Shown here one piece after another: positions 39,819 through 52,975 of a stretch of 64,000 nt of DNA. Positions within the stretch are counted from its first letter, which is position 1. Each line of letters starts with the position of its first letter. The notes below the pieces were generated by a model. It saw only the letters and a list, made by a program, of their open reading frames with translations. It had not been told where the DNA came from and made no database searches. Source of the stretch: Marvania coccoides (Eukaryota > Chlorophyta > Trebouxiophyceae > Chlorellales > Chlorellaceae); contig OY978108.1 in the NCBI GenBank assembly GCA_963854735.1, forward strand, positions 62,001 to 126,000, in the 5' to 3' direction. The translations under genes and the position numbers were made by a program.

Positions 39819-41506
39819 AAGAGAGCGGGCATCACGTTGCTCGGCTCGCTGCTAACCTCCCTTCGACTGGCTGGTTTGAAGTCAGCAGTGTCTCTGCGCG
39901 TTGGCGGCGGATTCGGTGGGAGCAGTAGTTTTCTCATTCAATCGTTTTCACCTCGGGGCCTGCAGAGGACCCCAAGCTTTGGCGCGCGGAGTCCAGGGGT
40001 GGTGCAGACAAACAACACTCTTGTCCGCGGTTTTATGGCTCAGCGTCTCTACACGAAAGCCTACCGAGCCGACGACGCGATGAGCTCCATTGCAAGAGTG
40101 TATGCTGGTAAGAGAAAATACCCGTTTTTCACCAGCTCCCACCGAATATTGCAACCTCTTATTTTTTTTCTCGCACCAAAATCCATTTCGCCGACCCCCT
40201 TTAATCAAATTCACGCCCCCGCCCTCGCCGCCCTCTCACCCCCTCCTCGCAGATGTCAATGTGCACCAGCCCCCGGAGTACTGGGATTACGAAAACTACA
40301 CGATAGAGTGGGGCAGCCAGGACGAGTACGAGGTCATCAGAAAGGTGGGCCGAGGAAAGTACAGCGAGGTGTTCGAGGGGGTGCAGGTGGCCACGGGCCA
40401 GCGCTGCGTCACCAAAATCCTGAAACCCGTGAAGAAGAAGAAGATCAAGCGCGAAATTCTCATCCTACGCGCCCTGCGTGGGGGCCCCAACGTCATCTCG
40501 CTGCTGGACACCGTGAGGGACCCCGGCAGTCGCACCCCTTCCCTGATCTTTGAGCACGTGGACGCCGCTGATTTCAAGGTGCTGTACCCCACCCTCGGCG
40601 ACCTCGACATCCGTTTCTACATCTTCGAGCTGTTGAAGGCGCTGGATTTTTGCCACTCCAAGGGCATCATGCACCGCGACGTGAAGCCGCACAACGTGAT
40701 GATCGACCACGCGCGGCGCAAGCTGCGGCTCATCGACTGGGGGCTGGCTGAGTTCTATCACCCGGGCAAAGAGTGAGTCAAAACGTCGGGCGTTTTTTAC
40801 AAGCATGATTTTATTCCAGTTTTGTTCGGTTTTCCTCACTTTTTTTTACAGCGTGGTCCATTTTCATCATCTATTTCTATTAAATCCCTCTTTAAAATCG
40901 GTCCACAGCATCACTCCTTCTCTCTGTATATTGAATCAACGCCTCTGTGGATGCTCTCATGCACCACCTCCTCACTCTCTCGCCCTCTCTCGGTTTTTGT
41001 TTTTATTCAACAGGTACAACGTGCGCGTGGCCAGTCGCTACTTCAAGGGCCCCGAGCTGCTGGTGGACCTGCAGGACTACGACTATTCCCTGGACATGTG
41101 GAGCCTGGGGTGCATGCTGGCGGGAATGGTGTACCGCCGTGAGCCTTTCTTCTACGGCCACGACAACTACGACCAGCTGGTGAAGATCTGCCGGGTGCTG
41201 GGCACCGACGACTTCTACCGCTACCTCAACAAGTACGGACTGGAGCTGGACCCCCAGCTGGAGGCCTTGGTGGGGCGCCACTCTCGAAAGCCGTGGACTA
41301 AATTCGTGACGCAGGAGAATCAGCACCTGGTGACCCCGGAAGCCATGGATTTCATAGACAAGCTGCTCAAGTACGACCACCAGGAGCGGCTGACGGCGGC
41401 GGAGGCCATGGCCCACCCTTACTTTGCGCCAATCAGGGAAGCGGCGGCGGCGGCGGGGAGCAACGCTGCCGCTGCGGGGGCTGCTGCTGCGGCGGGTGGA
41501 GGCTAG
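39819..41506 (+). CDS. CKA: casein kinase 2 catalytic subunit alpha with organelle-type leader
   Basis: Serine/threonine kinase. Exons up to 40107, 40253-40772 and 41014-41506; junctions GT-AG and in phase. CK2 hallmarks: [12 protein letters not shown] glycine loop, KILKP lysine, the basic cluster [43 protein letters not shown] and [17 protein letters not shown]. The N-terminal [11 protein letters not shown] and [15 protein letters not shown] also match algal CK2. Upstream of the in-frame ATG at 40035 the frame continues 65 codons through a Ser/Arg/Leu-rich stretch like a transit peptide and reaches an AG acceptor at 39817-39818 next to an in-frame TAG. So either translation starts at 40035 (361 residues) or an upstream exon supplies the start. 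Plants have a plastid CK2 alpha, which favours the latter. The C-terminus is an Ala/Gly tail. Confidence 0.88.
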
Positions 41507-42607
41507 ATGGGTGGGAGAAAAGCGCAGTGAGCTCTCCTGGGACCGAGCTGCCCTAACGCCTTTGTATGGCGAGTGCTGAGAGTGGGAGAATGAATTTTCA
41601 GTTTTGTGGGACTGTGGGTTGGTAGGTGATGGACCTGGATGTGTGGGGTGGAAAAGTGGAGTGCGTTTGTCCGTGTGTGCGTGTGACGATGATGTGATTT
41701 CCTTGACACTTGACGGTGGTGGCAGAGTACTTTTTTCTTCTTCCCTACTTTGTTTTTTTTCTTTTTTTACGGTACGAACGAACACCCTTCCCTCCATTTT
41801 CTCTCTTATTTTTTCTGTAGTAAAAGAACAGCACGAGCAAAACAGTAGCCTCTTCTGTAAAAGCGACAGTTCGGCTGAAGAGAAGGGGAAGAGGGTACGG
41901 GGTGAAGCAGTTGCGCTAGATTAGATTGAATTGCGCTGCGAGCTTCATTGCTGGACTGCGCTGTTCCTGTGAGACTACTGCAGGCACAAAAAAAAAGCCC
42001 AGCTATAGCCTAGCCTTGCCATGCTTTCGTGCTTTACAAGTGTAATTCGCAAGCCCTTCATTTACAGGGGTGGTTATGTGCGTATCCGAGATGATTATAA
42101 TGCAAATATGTACATGCAGTGTCGTCAGAGTTCACCGGAGATGTATTGGAGGGGTGAAAGAGATGGGAGGAAACGTGGTCTCGTGTCGATTAAAAAATAC
42201 GAGCACCGCAAAGAGAGACTTCTTATTAACTAACTAGAACCCTAAAGCAGAAAAACAGAAAGATGAATTCTTGGGGAAAAAAGAAAAGCATGGTTCTGCA
42301 AAGAAAGGCAACCAATCCTCCTGTAAAAAAAACCGGCAAAAAAAAAAAGTGACGAAAGCGGAACAAGGACAAAAACACGCAAACATTTCGAACTGACAGT
42401 CAATTATGCCTTGGGGAAAGTACTAGAAACGAGAAATTGTATGAAAGAGAAAAAATATATATATGTCAAATCATCAGTTAGGTAGGCGTTCATCATCGTC
42501 ATTGATATTATTATATTATATTATACCATCATTCAGACTGTACTCTGGGTTATATTCGTCAGCGGGCTCAGTCCCAATGGATCCTTCACTTCAATTCAGT
42601 AGCATCA
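41507..42607. other. convergent 3' region of CK2 alpha and bZIP
   Basis: No gene supported. TGTAA occurs at about 41856 and 42039. An ATTATATTATATTATA microsatellite lies near 42507-42523. Confidence 0.35.
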
Positions 42608-43805
42608 TCAAGAGGTCTTGGCCCGCTTGGCCAGCTGCGCCTTGAGCTCTGCGTTCTCTCGCCGCAGCGCCATCACCTCCCCTCCCACCCGCTCCATTTC
42701 CTTTAGCAGCACCATGCAGCGCGCGTTGGACTCTTCCTTCTCCGCCATCATCGCCGCCAGCTGCTGCTCCACCTCCGCGAGGTGTTCTTGCTTTCGCTTT
42801 CTGGATCGCCGCGCCGACTCCCGGTTGCTTATCATCCGCCGCTCTTTGCGCGCGCTGACCTTCTCCTCCCCCGGGGCAGCCCCGTCCCCCTCATCTGCAG
42901 TCGTTCCAGCGTCCGCTTTGGCAGCCGCTGTCCGCCGCCCCCTACGAGATGCCCGCTGCCGAGACGCCGGCACCACTCTCTCAACCCCGCCAGACGATGC
43001 TCCGCTGCGATCCTGGCCGCCTTCTTGGCCGTCAGACACCTCACCCCCGCCCATCGCAGAAGCGGGAATCGACGGCGCCAGCGGCGCAGCGCCACCCGCT
43101 GCAGCCAACGCCGTGGCGGCATTCATGGCCGCCAGGTAGGGCAACATGGAGCCGCCGGCCTGCATGGCGGCGGCGAATGCGGCTTGGGTGGGGGGAAGGA
43201 GGGGCTGCATGGCCACTGCCGGGTTCAGCGCGAGTCCTGGGATGGGGGGCAGCACCACAGCTGGGGACTCTGCAGCAGGTTTCATAAAGCCGGCAAAAGC
43301 GGACTTTTGGAGGGCCTGCTGCTGGTCGGGAGCCTCCTCAGGGGGGGTGCTGGCGGGCCTGCGGGCGGAAGACGCCAGGAAGGCGCGAATTATGTCCAGG
43401 GAGGCTGCCCTGCCCATGTCAACTTTGCGGCCAGCGCCTTTTGGCTCGGCAGAGGGAGCAGCCTGGTCTGCGGGGGCGCTGGCGAGGTTGTTGGCGGATG
43501 GGATCTTCTTTAAAAGGTTCTGAAGCTGGAGAAAAGATCCAAACGGGCAGGGGTTAGGAGAGGCAGGGCGCGGGGTGGTGCGAACGATTGAGATTGGACA
43601 AAAGGCGCGGGCTCACGTTGGTCTCGGACCCCAATCGGGGCAGGGCGTTGGTGACGCTGCCTGTCCGCAGCAGAGACGACAGCAGGTCCTCGCTGGCGAA
43701 GCTCAGCGCCCGGTCTAGAGTGTTTTGTGTTGCGAATGCCATTGGGTCCTTCTCTATATCTTGTGTTCCCGTTGAAAACGCGGTTGGGAGTGAATCATTG
43801 GTCAT
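42608..43805 (-). CDS. bZIP transcription factor
   Basis: Exons 43617-43805 and 42608-43525 (GTGAGC donor, CTCCAG acceptor, phase 0) give 368 residues. The DNA-binding basic region RKERRMISNRESARRSRKRK lies at about 287-306 with the invariant N-x7-R (NRESARRSR), followed by leucine-zipper heptads (EHLAEVEQQLAAMMAEKEES, VMALRRENAELKAQL). The N-terminal 280 residues are Ala/Pro/Ser-rich, suited to activation or regulation, and lack other domains. A helical segment AFATQNTLDRALSFASEDLL at about 23-42 may mediate interaction. Plant bZIP group cannot be set from sequence alone. Confidence 0.88.
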
Positions 43806-45014
43806 CTGGCGTTGAAGGGAACGGTATGCACGATCTTGGAGCGGGCTTCCTTTGGAACCGAGGCGCCCCTCAAGATGAAATAAAACAACGGTGCCGGGAA
43901 TTGTTAGTTAACCCGTAAAAGGAGAGCAATTTGAAGATCTGCTTGCAATTATACTAATTTTTTTAATGTCCGTATACCCTCTGCATCGTCAGCCTTTAAA
44001 ACTTTGCGGCACGTGAGTCACATCGACGTGGCCTCTGGATTTCTCGCGATGTTTACTCCGCGGAGTATTGGGCGCAAACTTTACGTCACGATCCTTACGA
44101 CCCCCTGCTCTCAGCTTGGGAGAGCAGCGGCCCCCAGCCCCGCCAACTTCGGGACTCGGGCGAAGGAGCGCCGTACTGCATGCTGGGCTGGAGGCCCATG
44201 CGCGGCAATCTAAGACACCCACAAAGTGGAGAAAGGCATTTTGGTTCACATTCGTAGGGCGGCGCGAACCTCAAGTGCGGCGTTTCCCATTGCCGCGGAG
44301 CTGAAGATAATATTTCTGACGACTAGAGCTAAAAGTTCCTGATAAAGGCAACTGTTGATATGAATAGATAGAATGTTTTCATGCATACGAACAAAACAGT
44401 TGGTGTCCAATTCATATTGTTTCTTCCACAGTTCAACATTTTAGCAGCAGCTGGGCGGTAAGTGCAGACTTCAGCTCAAGGAAGAGACAATGCATCGCTT
44501 GATGTGCCGCTTGAACCGCAAAACGAAACATAAGCTGACTTCTCACTGCTCATTTAACTGAAGCAGGCTAATAAAATAAAGTTGAATATAAAATTTCGAT
44601 AAATTTAAATTATCACGATGGGGATGGGCTCTTTGTTTCACGCTCTTGTGCAGAAGACCTGAACGCATTTTAATGAATTTTCAGCAATTGCAAAATCGAC
44701 TCCACCCGGTTCTCTTCATCAGCTGGCTGAACCACACAAAAATCATATTTGAGTTTTCGCCCAGCTTGAACGCTCATTTAAATTCTAATTAAAATCCCAC
44801 AAATAGCTACGCCCGTTTTCATAATTCAGGGCAGCAGATCGGCCCGTAGCTGCCTTAAAACACCATTGCCCGCTCGATCATCTGCCTATCTCGGGCATTC
44901 GGCTCGCTCTCTCGCAGTTCGCCCCCCATCCAGATTGCAAATTTCTCACCTCGCCACCACGCCGCGCGCCGCCTCCCATCCCTCCGCACCTTTGCTACAG
45001 AAGACATCTCAACC
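43806..45014. other. divergent intergenic region between bZIP and photolyase
   Basis: 1.2 kb without a convincing gene. AT-rich at 44400-44800. It must contain promoters for both genes; a light-responsive element could be expected but I cannot point to one. Confidence 0.35.
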
Positions 45015-46907
45015 ATGTCCACCCTCGGTGAGAAGCGCAAGGCCGAGGCGGGCCCCTCCGAGCCTGGCCCCGCCCCCAAGAAGTCTTCCGCCCTCCCGCC
45101 GCTGGAAGTCAACCCCAAGCGCGTGCGGGAGCTGAAAGGTGGTGCAGTTTCTGGCTCCGGTCCGGTCGTGTATTGGATGTCCCGGGATCAAAGAGTTCGC
45201 GACAACTGGGCGCTGCTGTACGCCTGTCAGCAAGCCGCCGCGTCGGGCGCGCCCGTGGCCGTCGCCTTCAACCTCGTGACCGAGTTTCTGGACGCAGGCG
45301 CCCGACAATTTGGATTCATGCTGCGCGCGCTTCGCCTGCTGGCCCCCAAGCTGCAGGCCCTGGGCATCCCCTTCTTCCTGGTGCAGGGCGACCCTGTGGA
45401 GACCATGCCTGCACTGCTCCGGGACTGCGGGGCCTCTCTGCTGGTCAGCGACTACTCCCCCCTGCGGCTGGCGCGGGAGTGGAAGGATGGGGTGGCTGCG
45501 GGGGTGGAATGCCCCTTCCACGAGGTGGACGCGCACAACGTGGTCCCCGTATGGGTCACCTCAGGTCCGCTTTCAAATTCATTTTCCCCCCACTTTCTTA
45601 CTAAATTGATTTTCTATTGTTTCAAATTGGTTGGTGTCTAAACCAAAATGCATAAAAATGCCGTGCAGACAAGCGGGAGTATGCAGCGCGCACCATACGT
45701 CCCAAAATCCACGCCAAACTCCCAGAATTTCTGCGAGAGTTCCCCGACGTGCCAACGCTCACAGCGACCTGGCCAGCCACGGCCCCCTCCCCCGCCCCCA
45801 TCGACTGGGACGCCCTCCTCACGGAGGTCGTCACCCGCGGGGCCAACGTCCCTGAGGTGACCTGGCTGTCTCCAGGAGAAGACGCTGCCATGGAGGCGCT
45901 GAGCGGGCCAAAGGGATTCCTCACCAAGCAGCGCCTCTCGCGCTATGCCGATAAGCGCAACGACCCGTCAGTCCCCGATGCGCTGTCCGGACTGTCTCCC
46001 TACCTCCACTTCGGCCACCTGGCGCCCCAGAGGGCGGCGCTGGAGGCGGCCAAGCACAAGAAGGAGCACAAGGCGTCAGTGGAGGGCTTCCTGGAGGAGC
46101 TGGTGGTGCGGCGGGAGCTGTCAGACAACTACTGTCATTACGTTCCCAACTACGACTCCCTGGATGCGGCGTACGACTGGGCCAGGCAGACGCTGGAGGC
46201 TCACAAGGCAGACAAACGGGAGTTCATGTGAGCGGTAGCGACTAGCGAATTTACTTACTGGCAGTGGCGCAATCATCCGTCTATTTCTGGTTGTATTAAT
46301 GGTGGTTATGAGTATTGGCTTACCTTATTGATTTTCTATGGTAATAGGGAGTCGTTTTTTTTTCTTCCAAGATGTTTTCCCGACAACCCAACGCTGTGAA
46401 TTTTGTCTTCCATTCTCAAACTAAATACCACCTTTCAAACCCCCCCCACCCCCCCCCCCACCCCTCACCTCTCCTTGCAGCTACACCCGGGCGCAGTTCG
46501 AGGCCGGCAAGACCCACGACGCCCTGTGGAACGCTGCGCAGCATGAAATGATCTCCACCGGCAAAATGCACGGCTACATCCGCATGTACTGGGCCAAGAA
46601 GATCCTAGAGTGGACCGAGTCCCCCGAGGAGGCACTGGCGGTGTGCATCTGGCTGAACGACAAGTGGGAGCTGGACGGAAGGGACCCCAACGGCTACGTC
46701 GGTTGCATGTGGAGCGTGGCTGGCATTCACGACCAGGGATGGGGGGAGCGCGCGGTATTCGGGAAGATCCGGTTTATGAACCTGGCGGGCTGCAAAAGAA
46801 AGTTCCCCGTGGACAAGTACTGCGCTCGCATCAACAGCGTGTATGCCCAGTACAAGGCTGAGCTCAAGGCGAGGAAGAAGAAAGAGGAGGGGGGGTGGGA
46901 TGCGTGA
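45015..46907 (+). CDS. PHR2: class II CPD photolyase
   Basis: Repairs UV-induced cyclobutane pyrimidine dimers using FAD and blue light. Exons 45015-45564, 45669-46227 and 46481-46907, GT-AG and in phase, give 511 residues, the normal class II length. Residues 1-40 are a basic, Pro/Lys-rich extension with KRKAEAG and KK, possibly a nuclear signal. The N-terminal alpha/beta domain starts [20 protein letters not shown] (class II signature). The FAD domain includes [53 protein letters not shown] and [20 protein letters not shown], and the C-terminal [20 protein letters not shown]. Intron 2 has broken C runs (46438-46462) just ahead of the acceptor. Confidence 0.95.
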
Positions 46908-47989
46908 GTAGATGGCTGGCTATTTTGATAATTGGGGGGAGTGGATGAGTTTAGAGGAGGACTGGGCGCTTTGCGCCACTGGGCGCTTTTGTGTGCGCAT
47001 CAAAATTTAGATTTCAAAACAGTATTTTAGATGTTTCTTCATTTTTTTTATAATTTTTATAATTTTGATTTTTAATTGTTCTTGATTTTAATGAGGAGTG
47101 AAAAGTAGAGTCAATGAATGCAGCTGTGCTGGTTTAGTAGCATTAGTAACGGGCCTGACGCCCTGTGTGCGCCGATGCTTCCCAGGGAATCGCGGGGCTT
47201 TTCAAGACGATAGGAAAAGGAAATAACCATGAGCCTTGCCTCTTGTCATTGCCAGCGGCTTTTCTTCTCAACGAAACTTCCAAACACAAAGGTGAGGCAC
47301 TGCTACACTCCATGCAAAAAACTGCCAGCCCCGAATCCGTATCAAGGGACTCGTTTACATTCAACAGAAGCCCAGCCCCCTGCCATGTGTCCAGCCTGAG
47401 CTGCTAGGGAGCACCACCCGCCGCGAGCTCAGTCGGTGAGCCAAAATGATGGCTTCCGTCGTTAGCGATTCGACTCGTGGCTGCATGGCAACATGTAATA
47501 TTATCATAGGCGATGGTTATTGTCAATTTTACAAGCGGAAAACACGGTCATCTGAGAGGACTCCAAATATAATTCATAAACGTTTTGCAGCCAGAGGCAT
47601 GCCTGCCCTTGAAGCGATCCCCGAATCATAGAAAAATGCAGGAAACGTTGAGTGTGGAAATAATAATGAAATTATAAGGCAAGCGGGGCAGCCCTCCGAA
47701 AGAAGGAAAAAACTAGTTTTATTTTTCGCGAAGATCCACTCACCGGACTCCGCCTGTGATTACAACTATTTTCATTAGATAGAGTGATTTCCAGGTTTCA
47801 CGCCCGGCGCAACTGAGGCAGCAAGACCAGCAGCGGCAGATCTTTGACAACCTTCCCCAAAAGCTCGCGACGTCTTGGATAGTTGCCTGCGATTTGGAAG
47901 CATTAAAACTGCCTCTGTGTCGTCGCCTGCAGCCCATGGTCGCAGTGTGGGCGTTCAGGAGTACACATTTATTTCGCAGAAAAAGGTGA
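46908..47989. other. intergenic region
   Basis: 3' region of the photolyase gene and upstream region of CAF1. Several short ORFs (for example 47165-47407) show no family features. Confidence 0.35.
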
Positions 47990-49316
47990 ATGGACGGAGT
48001 GGTAGAGGGCCTAACTGGCATCACGCCAGATGGGGACACCCTACGCGTGCGGGAAGTTTGGGAGGACAACTTGGAAGACGAGATGCAGGTGAGAAGCGGC
48101 CCCAATATTTGAAACACCCATCTTTTTGCCACATTTTTCTGTATTTTTACGCGCTTTCGCCTCCATCCGCCCTCACTTGCAGCTCATTCGAGACGTTGTG
48201 GAGGACTTCCCCTACCTGGCGATGGACACGGAGTTCCCGGGCGTCGTCGCCAGGCCAGTGGGCAATTTCAAAAACAGCGGAGAGTATCACTACCAGACGT
48301 TGAGGTAGGCCTTTGAGTGGGCTATGCAGCATAGGGAAGAGCGCAGCGGCACGCGTTATGATGGAATCGGATGGGGCCTTTTGAAAAGAGGAAGAATATG
48401 CCGTGGAATTTCCCCCCGCCCCTCCATTTTTTAAGCTTTTCTTTTGCATGTAGTAATATTATTCAACTGACACTGGTTATTATTGCCTTTCTTTCAGGCT
48501 GAACGTGGACATGTTGAAGCTGATCCAGCTGGGGCTCACGTTCACTGACGCGCAGGTGAGATCGCTATACCGACATTTTTCGATAACTATATATATTACA
48601 TTCTCCAAACGGACCGCATACCTTATTTTTATGCCACGATTAGCTATTTAGTCCGCTTATTTTCTGTTCTCACTCCACGCCAATTTATTTTTCTGACTGC
48701 TCACCGATCTTCCTCCGCTTAAACCCAATCGCAGGGCAACTTGCCGCGCATCAACAACGAGCTCTGCGTGTGGCAGTTCAACTTCCGGGAGTTTTGTTTG
48801 AGCGAGGACATGTACGCGGGCGACTCCATCGAGCTGCTGAAGCAGTCTGGCATCGACTTCGCCCAAAACGAGGCTCGAGGCATCGATGTGCGCCGCTTCG
48901 GCGAGCTGCTGACCGTGTCAGGAGTGGTGCTCAATGAAGACGTGCGGTGGATCACCTTCCACTCGGGATACGACTTTGGATATCTGCTGAAGGTGCTGAC
49001 TGCTGCTCCGCTGCCGCCGACCGAGGCCGATTTTTTCGACCTGCTGAAATTGTTTTTTCCGACGGTGTACGACATCAAGTACCTCATGAAGTTCTGTGAC
49101 AACCTGCACGGGGGGCTGAACAAGCTGGCGGAGACGCTGGACGTGTCGCGCATTGGGCCGCAGCACCAGGCGGGCTCGGACTCGCTGCTGACGTCAGCAA
49201 CGTTTTTGAGGCTGGCGCAGACGTTCTTCAAGGGGGTGGACGGCATGGAGGCGCACTGTGGGGTGTTGTACGGGCTGGGCAGCGATGGAAACAACGAACT
49301 GATGCGGGACGACTGA
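47990..49316 (+). CDS. CAF1: CAF1/CNOT7 deadenylase, CCR4-NOT complex
   Basis: Exons 47990-48088, 48183-48304, 48498-48555 and 48735-49316; all GT-AG and in phase, giving 286 residues, the usual CAF1 size. It is a DEDD-type 3' exonuclease that shortens poly(A) tails in the cytoplasm. Visible: [15 protein letters not shown] at 19-33, the first catalytic pair in [12 protein letters not shown] (about 43-54), the core [40 protein letters not shown] with the next Asp, and [20 protein letters not shown] with the final catalytic His and Asp. Exon 3 is only 58 nt. The small upstream exon supplies the ATG; the large ORF alone lacks the first half of the active site. TGTAA at 49451-49455. Confidence 0.94.
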
Positions 49317-51285
49317 GCGGGGGTGGCAGCTGTGTAGTTTAATAACAAATTTGACGGATAAATGGACCCTTTACTTACTTTTCCTTTCTCTCCTTCTTTC
49401 TTCATTTTTAAAATGGTACCGCACCACTGACAAACGTCAATTTTTTGGTATGTAAAGTAAGCGCGACTTCTTCAAAGAGTGAGCGGTGCAGTTGATGTAG
49501 AAGAAAGAAAGGAACTGCTGGAAACTGTGTGCATGGGGCAATTGGTAAGAAAGAAAAAGGCAGGTCAGGTGTGGGGAAGAAGAGTTGTGAGTCTAAACGT
49601 GCTGACAGGGAGTAGAGGTGAATGAACTGCATAAATGCATTACATGCTGCTATTTTTGGCTGGTGCTTGTTGAAACCTGCCGATCTGGGCCAAATCTTAC
49701 ATGGTTGAAATGCGCGCTAAAGAGATCGAAGAGTGGCAGTGTTTGACAATCATACTCACTAAAGAAAGAAAAAAAAAACTATCAACACAGGGCTACGGCG
49801 CATAAGGCGTCCATTCATTCAGCGTATCAATCTGTTGAATACCTAAGCAGCTGCAAATCGTCTAAGCAATGCGAGTGGAAAAAAAGAAAACGGAAAAAGA
49901 AACGAAGAAGTTGACGTTCAAGAATGGAGAATTGCTGCTGCCTGCTACGCTTCGGAGTGGCGCATGAGCAGCATGAACAGCGCTTTTAGGAGGAAATCAA
50001 TGCGTGAGCTTTTAAAGAGAGAGAGAGAGAGAGCGAGCGAGCGATGAATGCACTGCAAAATGGATGAAAACAAAGGTAACAGGAAAAAGCAACAAAAGAA
50101 AGCACCACAAGAAAGTCGGTCTTTCTTTACTTATTATTGGTGAGGTACATAGACCGGATCTAAAGACACATCACATGATTAAAATAAGAAATTTCATTAA
50201 ACGTAGGTTTTTCAATGAGAAACACGATGGTTTTTCAATGAGAAACACAAAAGGGGAAATCGAGCTTTGCTGAGACTACTACGGAGCAGTCGGTGCGGAC
50301 AATTTGCGCTGCTCTTGGTTTTGTGGCATAAAAAAGCTCCAACCAGATATGTGCGCTTCCGTACCGACAGCTACAAATTTGATTTGAGTAACGACTAACA
50401 AAGAGACTTGACACGTCTACGTACAAAACAGTGGTCACCCACTTTTGGGGATTTTCAGGTGTTGGGCGGTGCTTTTTAGTAAATTCGAATCGATGTACCC
50501 TAAAGACGTGCGTATTAAGTGTGAGGACAGTGTAAATAAACCAAATGAAGGTGAACAAGGCCAAAATTCAATTTCAAGCGACTAAACAAGACAAGCAAGT
50601 AGCCACCCAAAGAGGGGAAAAAAGAGGTGCGGTGAGGCAACTTCTTTGTTTAAGAAAATGCCATACGCAAGAGAAGGGGGGGTCGTTTATAAGGAAAGAA
50701 AAGCCATATTAAAAAAAGGGAGGAAGAGATTAAAGGGCGGACTAAAAAAACGCTGAGGAAGAAAAGCTCGGTTGGCCCACTTGCAATATTATTTCAGTTA
50801 TTCTATTGAGTGCAAAGATGAAATAAGAGGATGCGGCACAGGTGGTGCGGTAGACCCCACAACAGCGAGGGAAACGGCTTTAAAAAGGGTGCCGAATGGT
50901 GTCTAAAAACGAAATAAACTTTCCACCCCCAAAAAGAAAGGGGCGGTCGCAATAAAAATACTTCGACTGCACTTCTTGAAAGGGTAGTACTGCAGTGTAG
51001 CTGATATGCGTCTTGATGCAAAAACAGGTGGAAAATGGAGAAAAAAAGAAAAACATGGGAGGAAAAAACTAACGTCAGGCTGGCAGGGTTGGTGCTGCCA
51101 TGTATTCAATGCCTGCCGCCGTCCATTCATGCAATAATTGGAACCCTATTGAAAACCCATGCAATACATAACAATACCAAATTGGAGGAAAGAGAGAACA
51201 AAACTCAACTACTTCAACTTCAACTACAAATCATCATCGCAACTGTGTAGCGTTGAAAACTGGGCAGTCGACCCTACACCATGCC
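49317..51285. other. long AT-rich intergenic region
   Basis: About 2 kb between the convergent CAF1 and cyclin genes. No gene recognised. Contains TGTAA at 49451-49455, a GA/GC microsatellite at about 50018-50043 and a tandem 20-mer at 50206-50248. Confidence 0.35.
50206..50248. repeat. tandem direct repeat, 20 bp unit
   Basis: GGTTTTTCAATGAGAAACAC occurs at 50206-50225 and again at 50229-50248, a 23 bp period. Perfect copies. No function suggested. Confidence 0.8.
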
Positions 51286-52817
51286 TTAAAGCCACTCTAA
51301 GGACGCCCCGCGCCACTCTTCGCGCGCAAATTTGTCCCTGATGGCGTAGTACGGGGTGTGTTGGGTGGCAAGGGCACACTCACGCTGTGCCACGCTGTGC
51401 ACGGTTCTCAGGCGGCGCACGCAGGGCGCAACCTCGGTCTTGGCTTCCGGCAGGAGCTGCGCCAGCCCCTGCAGCGCGGAGACGTCGCGGTGGTGCGCTG
51501 CCGCCATGGCCACCGCCCCTGCTGCCACCACGCTGGGCAGGGCATCCAACATGGAGCACTCCAGCGCTGCCAGCTCGATGACATACGCAGCCAAGCTGTG
51601 CACCGCCGGGGACAACCCCAGCAGCCCCCGCAGAACGGAGAGGAAGGTGTGGGAGGTGGGCGCTGCCATGCGGAAGCGCAGCGTGCTCAGCAGGATGCCC
51701 TCCATCTGAAGAAGGTCTTCCAGGGTGAAGCAGTTGGCGGCGATGTTGATGAGGTCGGACATCGACGGGTGGGTCTCTTCCTCGTGCTTGGCGGCGGTCA
51801 GCAAGCAGGCAACTGCCACCAGCTGCAGCTGGGTGTGCGGCACCGCTCTCGTCACGGAAAGAAAGCGATCCAAGGACGAAATAGCGAGGTGCAGCGCGTC
51901 CTGCGACAGCCGAAACTCGGCAGCTACCTCCACCATCCAGCTGGCGCACATGCGGCGCATGGAAACGTCGATGAATCCGGGGTTGAGCACTGAAGGGCCG
52001 TGGTGGGAGTCCAGATAGCCAGGGTCAAGTGGCGCGTCTTTCTCGGAGGCGCGCAGCGCGTGCAGCAAGCACATCATGTCGGGGTCAAAGGCGCGAGAGG
52101 GTTCGGCCTGGCGGAGGGGCGGGTTGGGGCGGGGCGCTGAGACTGCAGGGGTCGGGGAGCGGCGGCGGGGGGACTGCGCGCACGCCTCGTGGTCTCCGTC
52201 GTTGTAGCCGTTGGATGCGCCCTCTGAGAAGACGTCGGACTCGCCGCAGGAGAGGGAGAGGTCCGGGGCAGCAGGGGGTAGAGGCGCCGATGGGCTGGGA
52301 GTGGAAGCAGCCCAGGGGACGGCCGCGGCGACGCGGGGGCTGACTGGGGCCTCGCAGGACGCATCGTCCGAGTCGGGACGACGTTCCTAAGGGGTGGAAA
52401 AAAGACGAAGAGAAGATGGGTTTATGTGTGATCGAGTATGGAATTGCAAAAGAGCAGGACAAGAGCGGGTCGCCCGCTGATGGCGCTGGATTCGAACTTA
52501 CGGGTTGATCAGTCCGGCGACGCTTTTGGGAGGTCTTCACAGGCGGCGGACGGCTCCTCTGCGTGTGCCAGAAACGAAAATGAACGATCAAGGGCTGCAA
52601 CATGGTGATATGTGAGCAGCTGGCGCCCTTTGGTGATCTGGGCGACGGCCACAAGCACTGCATGCATGGAATCCAGGTAAATTCACGCCCCTTGGCTCAC
52701 CTTGAGCGCCTCCCTCGGCGTCTCTGATGTGCATGTGGGGGCTTCGCCATCCGGCAGCGTCCATCTGATCAGCGAGTCGCCACACGACTCTTGTGACAAG
52801 GGCAGTGGGTCCAGCAT
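51286..52817 (-). CDS. A/B-type cyclin
   Basis: Exons 52701-52817, 52502-52558 and 51286-52386, GT-AG and in phase, give 424 residues. The small second exon encodes a bipartite-like basic patch ending SQKRRRTDQP, a probable nuclear signal. The cyclin box (about 215-330) has RRMCASWMVEVAAEFRLSQD, LDRFLSV, LQLVAVACLLTAAKHEEETH and NCFTLEDLLQMEGILLSTL, close to the A/B pattern (ILVDWLVEVAEEY, DRFLS, QLVGVACMLIAAKYEE). A second, weaker cyclin fold follows. It would bind a CDK and control cell-cycle progress. REALK at the exon 1/2 junction fits a minimal RxxL destruction motif but is not convincing by itself. A-type is preferred over B-type with modest certainty. Confidence 0.82.
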
Positions 52818-52975
52818 GCTCAATAGAGGATCGCTGGTAAGCCTTATTGAGATGAGAAAGCCATATAACCTAGATGTTTGCAAAGTTTTGAAAGCCTGTC
52901 TATCATATGAAAGAGAGAGAGAGAGTTCGAACTGAGTGGATCTGCCTACAGTGTGTAAATATGCATAGTGCAAAA

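Noticed and set aside
42021..42233. 70-codon plus-strand ORF in the CK2 3' region
   Set aside because: AT-rich, random-looking, no homology motif.
50018..50043. GA/GC microsatellite
   Set aside because: Simple sequence repeat without sign of function.
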